Shown piece after piece: positions 26,186-33,028 of a stretch of DNA of 64,000 nucleotides. The position numbers were made by a program, and so were the translations under genes. This DNA comes from Persicirhabdus sediminis. GTDB taxonomy: Bacteria; Verrucomicrobiota; Verrucomicrobiia; Verrucomicrobiales; Akkermansiaceae. The stretch's first letter is position 1. Every line of letters begins with the position of its first letter. The notes under the pieces were generated by a model. That model worked only from the letters and a program-made list of their open reading frames with translations, was not told the DNA's origin and made no database searches. Location of the stretch: NCBI RefSeq assembly GCF_016595495.1, contig NZ_JAENIM010000016.1, forward strand, positions 103,355 through 167,354. The letters are read 5' to 3'.

Positions 26186-26484
26186 GGCAGGCTGGATGAG
26201 GGCTTTGTTATTTAGTAGCTCAGGAATTGTTGGAGTTAGTTATAGTCATAGTACTAGCTGATGACTGCTCCTAGCCTCCAGATGACCTGTGATCTGGTGC
26301 CACTGAAGCTGAGGCAATTTGCTAAATGAATAAAGCGGTAAAATCTTCCTAGCGGAAAAAGGTGAATCATTCGACTGATACGAAGTTATTTATGTTTTAT
26401 CCAGCTGCACTACGAGTGTATTGCCAATATATAAAGTGATGAATTGTTATTGCTGGCTGAAATGGCTAAGTTAGCCACAAGCAA
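26186..26484. other. Divergent promoter region
   Basis: The roughly 300 bp between the SbcD-like gene (left) and the first small phosphoesterase (right) hold no gene-like frame. AT-rich stretches near 26395 and 26430 could be promoters. Nothing more specific is seen. Confidence 0.4.
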
Positions 26485-27201
26485 ATGCATATTGAAGCGA
26501 CAAACCTATACATCTGCGGGGACTATCATGGGCAGAAGGAGCAACTTAAAAAGCAATTGGTCAGCATCCCAGCGGGTTCAGCGGTCGTTTTCCTTGGCGA
26601 TTACCCCATACACCATGCTGGTCAGCTAGCTACATTAAGTATTCTGCTAGGGAACTTCGAGTTGCAGGCTTATCTGATACGCGGGAATCATGATAACCCT
26701 CAGTTTTGGCGAGATAATAGAGAAGATGTTAATCAAAAGTTTGCAAATCTAACGTTGCTAGCTGACGTAGATTCTCTGCAGTGGCAGGGTCTCAACGTAC
26801 TCTGCATCGGTGGAGCTATTTCGGCTGATCGGCTAGGTGATAGAATGGATCAAGTTGATTGCTGGTCAACTGATGAGCAGGTTCCAATGGATGTGGCTGT
26901 GAGCACTCAGGCGCTGGTCGATGAATTCGGTAGCTTCGACATCATGCTCAGTCATACATGCACAAATGAGGGCGAGCCTGTTTGTGCTGAGAAAATTGCC
27001 TTTGTGAGTCGTTTTTTGCCCATAGATGAGAAGCTCGAGAATGATCTGAAAAATGAAGCATTGCGCCTGAGTAAAGCATTTCAAGTTTCTGGCGCACCAC
27101 GCTCCATCTTTGGCCACTATCATTACTCTAGCGACGTCGACTTTTCTGGTGCCAATTTTCGAGCGTTAGACATCTGTGAGATTATGAAAATTGAAGCTTA
27201 G
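26485..27201 (+). CDS. Metallophosphoesterase, copy 1
   Basis: 238 residues with calcineurin-like motifs: ICGDYHGQ (D-x-H), VFLGDYP, LIRGNHDNPQFW, MLSHTC and FGHYHYS. The second motif reads GDYP rather than the usual GD-x-x-D-R-G of PP1-type phosphatases, so the substrate is unclear; a nucleotide or protein phosphodiesterase is possible. It is closely similar throughout to the next gene, sharing GNHDNP.FWR, VNQ..SNLTLLA and VDSLQW patterns, so the two arose by tandem duplication. It reads away from the SbcCD-like operon. Confidence 0.82.
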   Translation: MHIEATNLYICGDYHGQKEQLKKQLVSIPAGSAVVFLGDYPIHHAGQLATLSILLGNFELQAYLIRGNHDNPQFWRDNREDVNQKFANLTLLADVDSLQWQGLNVLCIGGAISADRLGDRMDQVDCWSTDEQVPMDVAVSTQALVDEFGSFDIMLSHTCTNEGEPVCAEKIAFVSRFLPIDEKLENDLKNEALRLSKAFQVSGAPRSIFGHYHYSSDVDFSGANFRALDICEIMKIEA

Positions 27202-27321
27202 GTTTTGGATGCCACATAGTCATCGTAGTACAGGTCTTCAAGCTGACATAGATGTTTGCTGTGTATTTGTTAAACTCAATGTTGCTATTTGCTAGGTTTT
27301 ACTGCTAGAATTTCTGGATTG

Positions 27322-28050
27322 ATGAAGATTGAAAATTCAAACCTATACGTATGTGGTGACTATCACGAGCAAGGGCGCCGCTTGAAGATTATGTTGGCAC
27401 TTCTGCAGCCAAATTCTGCAGTGGTCTTTTTGGGTGATTACCCAGCGCAATTCATGAGCCAATTTGGCGACCTAAATAACCTACTCATTCAGTACCGCCT
27501 CCACGCATACCTATTGCGCGGCAATCATGATAATCCAGTATTTTGGCGTGCTGAACGAGAGCACGTGAATCAGAGGTACTCGAATCTGACCTTGCTAGCT
27601 GAAGTTGATAGCCTGCAGTGGCGAGATGTAAATATTCTCTGTGTTAGTGGCGCCATTTCTGTAGACCGAACGAGTAAGAGAACTGATGTTGGGTTTTGTT
27701 GGCCCAACACCGAAGCTGTGCCTGCAGATGCTGTTGAGCAAACACACAAGTTAGTCGGTGAGTTAGGTACTTTTAATATTATGCTCAGCCATAGTTCTAC
27801 TATTGAAGGTGTGCCTGAAAGCTGCGAGGATAGTAGTTTTGTTAAGCGATTTTTGCCAGACGATCCCAATCTAATGGCTGATTTGAAAAGCGAGAATCAG
27901 CGCTTGAGCGAAACATTTATCACATCGGGCGCGAACTGTTCTATTTATGGCCATTACCACCGTGCCTTCAGCAATCAGGTAGATAGTATAGAATACCAAT
28001 GCCTCAACATCTGCGAAGTGCTTGAGCTAAAATGTGCAGCCATGACCTGA
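27322..28050 (+). CDS. Metallophosphoesterase, copy 2
   Basis: 243 residues from ATG 27322 (MKIENSNLYVCGDYHEQ); an upstream in-frame extension to 27289 lacks similarity to copy 1 and is unlikely. The motifs CGDYHEQ, VFLGDYP, LLRGNHDNPVFW, MLSHSS and YGHYHRA align with copy 1 over the full length, roughly half the residues being identical by eye. The 120-bp gap between copies has no terminator, so they may be cotranscribed. Divergence is spread evenly, meaning an old duplication with both copies kept. Function not known. Confidence 0.8.
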   Translation: MKIENSNLYVCGDYHEQGRRLKIMLALLQPNSAVVFLGDYPAQFMSQFGDLNNLLIQYRLHAYLLRGNHDNPVFWRAEREHVNQRYSNLTLLAEVDSLQWRDVNILCVSGAISVDRTSKRTDVGFCWPNTEAVPADAVEQTHKLVGELGTFNIMLSHSSTIEGVPESCEDSSFVKRFLPDDPNLMADLKSENQRLSETFITSGANCSIYGHYHRAFSNQVDSIEYQCLNICEVLELKCAAMT

Positions 28051-28353
28051 AGGGTGTTAGGTTTAAGGGCGGGATACTTTTTTACTGTATGAGGTCATAT
28101 TGACTAATGAAATATAGAAGAGGGGCAGGTTAGTATGCTTGGTGGATAAGGCGTAGCATCGGGCAAGCGTTACAATGAACTCTGTAGTTTGACATAGAGC
28201 ATAGGTCATTATGAACTATTAGTTAGTGCTCGAAAGGTAAAGGGCGGTATATCTTTTAGGAGTGGCTTTTAAAAATAGTGCCCTCCTGTGTGTGCGATGG
28301 GGGGATGGGATATCTGGATTAGGTAAACATCCGCTTAATTGTATCTGAGGGTT
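28051..28353. other. Intergenic region between converging genes
   Basis: About 300 bp between the second phosphoesterase and the end of the helicase gene. I see no clear terminator hairpin and no gene. It lacks the AGCTGG word common elsewhere. Confidence 0.35.
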
Positions 28354-31300
28354 CTATACGATGGATGTCTCGTTAGCATTAAGACTGTGGACTTTCTGAT
28401 GTAGTTGATTGAAGTGTTTCATTTTTGACCATATCTCAGAGTTTCCGACAACAAAGAGGTGTTTCTTAGCTCTTGTTACCGCTACATTAAGTAGGTTTGG
28501 CTTGCTTGCAGCCCAATTGGCTCCACCTATTGAAGAATCGTCACACCCAAGAACTAGTATGACTGTATCGTTTTCCTTGCCTTGAAAGGTATGTACCGTG
28601 CCAATATTTTTGTTGAGAAAGTTATTCAATGCAGCGCGCCTGCCTCCGAATCCTATCTGTAAGAGACTGTCATCTTGTTTAAGCTTGGCGATCAGTTCGG
28701 CTTTAACTGCTTTGAAAGGAGTGATTATATAGAAGCTATTCAAACTAACACCTTTGCTGGTCGCCTTAATCAGTAGATCGAGGACGTCTCCAGCTAAACT
28801 ATCCGTAAATTGCTTGAAGGTACATTTTCCATTAGAATTTATCCAGTTGTTTGGTCCGAGTGCGGTGTGTTTTTTTTGCTTGATTGCATCTTCATTTGGG
28901 CTGCCGTGAATCATTCTGTTTGAGTATGCAATTTGATTTGAAATACTAAACATTGGCTCTATGCAGCGCCTATGAACTCTCAGGGGGACGCCTAGCCATG
29001 TTTCATTTAATTTACCTCCATGTGGGTTAATACGATCTGCTAGCTGCTGAACAGAAACAGAGGAAGGGCTCCAATGGCCTCCTTCCTTGCCAAGTTTCGA
29101 AGACATCAAGTAATTTACAAGATCTGGAGGAGATGTGAAAACTGGTTCAATTTGCAGGGGGTCTCCTACAACGATAGTGCGTTTCGAGCGCATGATTCCG
29201 CCTATTGCGGCTTGTGGTACAGCTTGTCCAGCTTCGTCTATCATTAGCCATCCTAGAGTATTTATCGGTACATCGGAAAACATAGAGCCCATAGCGGCAA
29301 AGGTTGTTGATACTACGGGGACCATCATAAAAAGGGTTTGCCATGAGCTAACAGAGGACGCTGTTTTTTTGCCTTGTAGAAGGTTTGGTATTCCATATAT
29401 CTGCGCTCTGAAGGCGTTGTCATCAGATGCCTCTATAAGCCAAGCTTCGTGTAGTTGCATTGCTGCAATGAAGACCTTAGATCTGATATTGTTAATTTGT
29501 TCTCCTTGCCAAAAAGCATTACGCTGGACGTCAGCATCACCAATTGATTGTGTGTAATCAGGTTTTGATAATGCTTCGAACTGTATGCTTTGTTTAGAAA
29601 GCTTGGCTAGCTTTGTTTCATGCTCTGTAATTATATTATCGAGCTCGTCAGAGAAGCCTAATTGCTCAATTTGTAGAGATTTTAAGGATGTGTGGCGGGT
29701 GTGAATTATTCTATTTGTTTCTGAAAGTTCACGTTTTATCTTCTCTATAGCTTCAAGAATGGTCTTGAGATTTTTGGTGTAGATTTTATTGCTCTTAAAA
29801 TTCAAAATGCGAGCAATCACGTTGGGTTGATCTAAACGTGCCTTTTCTAACGATGTTTCTTCGATTGATAACTTAAGTTCTAGATTTGCCTGGGTAAACT
29901 TAAGTTCGCCTAACTTATAGTGTAGATTTTCTTCAGCTGATTTTGCTAGGTCTATTTTCTCTGATATTTCATTTTTGATGTTCTGATATTTCTTTGGGTC
30001 GCAGCTCTTTAGCAGTGCTTCAAATTCTTGAATTTGAGCGTTTGCTTGTTTAAAATCTTTGATCCTAGCGTTGAAGTTATCTTTTGCTTCTTTGAAAGTA
30101 GGTCCTTTGTAGAGTTTTCGAAATTGCCAGAAGTTCAAAAAGTCATTTGGTTTATTACGCGCTTCTGGAGGGTTACGCCCCCAGTGGTTTTCGAAGAATA
30201 ACCGCGATGTGAAAGTGCTGCGATTTCTCTTTGCTCCTAATATCGCCGAGATCATACCCCAAGATTGTTCGGGGATATTGTTTATTGGTTGAAGCTTTTT
30301 AGATTTATCCTTTTTAGCTGCAATTTGATTTGCTACGGGCTGAAGGTAGCTGCAATCAGCGTAGTTTTCGTCGATGGATTTATTCTGGGGGAGTTCTTTG
30401 GATATATTTTCCACAGCCGCGTTATTCGACGAGGCGACTACCATTTCAAAACCTGTAAGAGCGTCGATCAAAGATCCGTCCTTGTTAAGGCCTGCTTGGG
30501 CGTTATCGAGACGTGATAATTCTTTAGCCCTGCCTACCAGGTTTTGGGCAATGATATCACGTAATAGAGTAGTTTTGCCGGTGCCAGGGGGGCCATTGAC
30601 CGATAGGATGCCTTCTTCTTTCAGGTCCTCAAAGGCCGTATTAACAGCAAACTGCTGCATCAATGACATATTGTGAACGGGAGGAGAGGGCCATCTTCCT
30701 TCTGGTGTAAGTGAGGGGTGGAGTTGTTCTGCTATTTTCGGTAGAGCTTCTTGGGAATACAAATCGATGTCATGTGCTGCGGGTAAGCCTAAATATCTAA
30801 GTAGTCCTTTGCCTGCAGTTCCTGAGCTGATTGTTTTTATCGCGATTTCTAAGTCTCTTATGTAAAAGCTATTCAATATGGGGAGTTGATTCGAAGCGTT
30901 TTCATCTTCAGAAGTTTCATCTTCAGAAGTTTCATCTTTTTTAGCTGGTATCCTTATTTCACGTGAATGAATTTGGAAAATATATTTAGGTGCCGATCCT
31001 GAGTTAGCAATTTGACTCTGGGTTAAACCAGCCCACTTGTACAGAGTCACGCAAATTTGATTTATTGCGTGCGAGTCAAGGCATTGTATTTTTGAATCGT
31101 GGCTGCAGGCAGGTAGAATTGAAAAGATTTGATAGATGGATTCCTTAAGGTTTTGGCTGTCTTCTGATAAAGTGCCAAATGACATTTCATCTAGCTGGCC
31201 GTTGATTAGCATTCCAATAGCCCAAGGGAGTGAGCTTACTGATAGACTCTCAGGCTGGGGGGTGCCGAACTCATCAATCTCTAATTTAGCAAAGCAGCTA

Positions 31301-31641
31301 AGGCCATTAATCTCTAGACGTTGTTCTAATTCTGTTGCTGAAATGCTGCCAGATGTTATCGATGCTGTATGCTGCTTAATCACATCTGAGATGACTGCTG
31401 TATCAAACAAGCCTAAATGTAGAGTATAGACAGTTTTAGTACTGCAGGATTTATCTTTTTTTAGTAATTTCGCGTTAAGCCATGGTAGAATGGAATTTCC
31501 ATATTTGAAGAACTCTTCAGTGGAGATCTTAGTCGAACTGTTGTCTTGTGTGCTATCTTCGGGTAATGAGTAAGTTTGGAAAAACTCTACTCGATGCCAT
31601 GCCTTAAGTATCTGCGTGGCTTTGATTTGTTGCTGCGTCAT
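28354..31641 (-). CDS. UPF1-like superfamily 1 helicase/ATPase
   Basis: 1095 residues. Residues 1-340 are an unrecognised N-terminal domain with a short acidic repeat DETSEDETSEDEN (near 240). Then come the SF1 helicase motifs: Q-motif region NMSLMQQFAVNTAF, Walker A GPPGTGKTTLLRD (about 350), Walker B MIDEAGQAVPQAA (about 800), GDPLQIEPVF, FQGKENDTVILVLG and NVAVTRAKKHLFVVG near the C-terminus. About 430 residues, partly coiled coil, separate Walker A from B. It resembles UPF1/DNA2-type helicases; no nuclease motif is seen. It is more AT-rich and much poorer in AGCTGG than its neighbours, so it is probably transferred. A role in defence or RNA/DNA remodelling is open. Confidence 0.83.
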   Translation of the reverse strand: MTQQQIKATQILKAWHRVEFFQTYSLPEDSTQDNSSTKISTEEFFKYGNSILPWLNAKLLKKDKSCSTKTVYTLHLGLFDTAVISDVIKQHTASITSGSISATELEQRLEINGLSCFAKLEIDEFGTPQPESLSVSSLPWAIGMLINGQLDEMSFGTLSEDSQNLKESIYQIFSILPACSHDSKIQCLDSHAINQICVTLYKWAGLTQSQIANSGSAPKYIFQIHSREIRIPAKKDETSEDETSEDENASNQLPILNSFYIRDLEIAIKTISSGTAGKGLLRYLGLPAAHDIDLYSQEALPKIAEQLHPSLTPEGRWPSPPVHNMSLMQQFAVNTAFEDLKEEGILSVNGPPGTGKTTLLRDIIAQNLVGRAKELSRLDNAQAGLNKDGSLIDALTGFEMVVASSNNAAVENISKELPQNKSIDENYADCSYLQPVANQIAAKKDKSKKLQPINNIPEQSWGMISAILGAKRNRSTFTSRLFFENHWGRNPPEARNKPNDFLNFWQFRKLYKGPTFKEAKDNFNARIKDFKQANAQIQEFEALLKSCDPKKYQNIKNEISEKIDLAKSAEENLHYKLGELKFTQANLELKLSIEETSLEKARLDQPNVIARILNFKSNKIYTKNLKTILEAIEKIKRELSETNRIIHTRHTSLKSLQIEQLGFSDELDNIITEHETKLAKLSKQSIQFEALSKPDYTQSIGDADVQRNAFWQGEQINNIRSKVFIAAMQLHEAWLIEASDDNAFRAQIYGIPNLLQGKKTASSVSSWQTLFMMVPVVSTTFAAMGSMFSDVPINTLGWLMIDEAGQAVPQAAIGGIMRSKRTIVVGDPLQIEPVFTSPPDLVNYLMSSKLGKEGGHWSPSSVSVQQLADRINPHGGKLNETWLGVPLRVHRRCIEPMFSISNQIAYSNRMIHGSPNEDAIKQKKHTALGPNNWINSNGKCTFKQFTDSLAGDVLDLLIKATSKGVSLNSFYIITPFKAVKAELIAKLKQDDSLLQIGFGGRRAALNNFLNKNIGTVHTFQGKENDTVILVLGCDDSSIGGANWAASKPNLLNVAVTRAKKHLFVVGNSEIWSKMKHFNQLHQKVHSLNANETSIV

Positions 31642-32013
31642 CGATATCTAAAGTTGATAGATTTGGGTCGTTAGATATCTTCTGATTATTTTTTTTGTCA
31701 ACGATATAGGATGTGTTGGAGGAGTATTTTTTAACTTTCTTGTTATATATATAGAAAGGTGTTAGTTTGGTTGGGTGGGTTGAAAGGTCTCGTGTTACAA
31801 AGGGTGACATATTGCCATATCTGTATGTCTTCTATTTGACGGTTGGCATAGGTAGCTATTTATTGCACGTATCTCGTGGTAATTACGCGTACGCCCTATA
31901 GGTCACATGTGAGAGGGGTGAATAACAACGAGTTGACCCGAAATAAGTACTTGTGGGCCACTTTGGCACAGCTGGATGACCCCGACCTCTCTGTATATCA
32001 AGGGAAATAAGAG
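31642..32013. other. Region between helicase start and tRNA-Arg
   Basis: About 370 bp. A short minus-strand frame near 31604-31810 overlaps the helicase start and is Lys/Asn-rich without identity. The AT-rich stretch 31690-31760 may contain the helicase promoter. No direct repeat of the tRNA end was found. Confidence 0.35.
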
Positions 32014-32087
32014 CACGCCCAACAGGATTCGAACCTGTGACCTACGGATTAGAAATCCGGTGCTCTATCCAGCTGAGCTATGGGCGC
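32014..32087 (-). tRNA. tRNA-Arg (anticodon UCU)
   Basis: On the minus strand the acceptor GCGCCCA pairs with TGGGCGT, the D arm is GCTC/GAGC, the anticodon loop is TTTCTAA (anticodon TCT) and the T loop is TTCGAAT on a stable stem. The 27-43 pair is C-T. The discriminator is G and CCA is not encoded. It decodes AGA; the other AGR-reading tRNA is at 1715. Confidence 0.94.
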
Positions 32088-32233
32088 ATTTTAAAACTGT
32101 GTGGTAGCCATTGTTTGGGACTTCATGAAGTCTGAATTGCAAGGCGCGGAATTCATAGTTCATGTAGGGGCTGGCTGGCAAGCGAATATTTAATGAATAT
32201 GAGGTAAAATGAGTGGTCGTTTTTATTGTAGGC

Positions 32234-32265
32234 AAAAAGAGAGCCTCTGGTGAGAGGCTCTCTTT
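32234..32265 (-). terminator. Terminator after the GH31 cluster
   Basis: AAAGAGAGCCTC/GAGGCTCTCTTT form a perfect 12-bp stem with a TGGTGA loop. Read on the minus strand it ends in a T-run, 25 bp after the last gene of the cluster. Confidence 0.85.
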
Positions 32266-32290
32266 GTTAGTTTTGAGTGATTTATCAGAA

Positions 32291-33010
32291 TTAATCAGCA
32301 ATGTACCAACGACCTTGGTTGTCGTCGGTAAATTTGTTGCCGTCGACTGTATAAATAAGGTCGAAGGCTAGGGTGGCTCCTTTTGGAATGACGATTTGTT
32401 TGTCAGGGAGCGACCATGATTTTTTATCTTTTGTCTGTGTGGTCTGGCTCAGGGCGGTTTGGTGGCGTGGCTCAGCTGGGTGCGATGGCGAGTGCCAACG
32501 GATGCTGAGTGTGTCGACTGCCGAGCTGGTATCGACGGCAATATCTAGCCAGTCGCAGGGTGATTTCTTTGTAGAAACCACGATGGCTTTCTCAATCGTT
32601 AGGTCGTGAAGTCCAAATCTTAGGCGGAAGTTTTTGTCTAGATTGCTGTCCCAGTGGGTATCGCCATCGGGGTGTTCACAGGAGAACCATGCTTCGATTT
32701 CTTCGCATCCCTCTGGGATTGAGAAGGTGGTTTCTAGCATGACACCTTTATGCGCTGAGGCGTCTACTAGCTGGCCGAGCGGAGCTTCGGCTGGCAATGT
32801 CATCTCGCCGTGCCATTCCTGTCCGCTAGGGTGAAAGACAAGGTGAGCATTGATTTTATGTTGGGTGCCTCGGTGATCGGATGTTAGTAGGCGCAGCGGG
32901 TCGTATCTAAGTTTGCACGGCCCGTAGACGAGGTCGCCTTGGACGAGTTCGTGGAAGTCGGAGGTGAAAGTAATTTGTGGCGTTGCGCCTTGGTTGAGTC
33001 TAGTTTTCAT
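32291..33010 (-). CDS. Hypothetical protein linked to GH31, possible starch-binding-like modules
   Basis: 239 residues with no signal peptide and no transmembrane segment. Two halves look alike in outline, each beta-rich. The first has YGPCKLRYDP and ends DTHWDSNLDKNFRLRFG. The second ends YTVDGNKFTDDNQGRWYI. The pattern VDG..F.DDN..WY recalls the closing strand of starch-binding modules such as CBM25/53, but this is a weak resemblance. It starts 18 bp after the GH31 gene and ends the cluster, suggesting a polysaccharide-handling accessory. No firm family can be named. Confidence 0.6.
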   Translation of the reverse strand: MKTRLNQGATPQITFTSDFHELVQGDLVYGPCKLRYDPLRLLTSDHRGTQHKINAHLVFHPSGQEWHGEMTLPAEAPLGQLVDASAHKGVMLETTFSIPEGCEEIEAWFSCEHPDGDTHWDSNLDKNFRLRFGLHDLTIEKAIVVSTKKSPCDWLDIAVDTSSAVDTLSIRWHSPSHPAEPRHQTALSQTTQTKDKKSWSLPDKQIVIPKGATLAFDLIYTVDGNKFTDDNQGRWYIAD

Positions 33011-33028
33011 GGTCTCAATCTTTGGGGG

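Noticed and set aside
29135..29557. Plus-strand frame inside the helicase gene
   Set aside because: Antisense shadow of conserved helicase motifs, with no start signal or family likeness.
28051..32087. Integrative island bounded by tRNA-Arg(UCU)
   Set aside because: No integrase and no second copy of the tRNA 3' end was found to the left.
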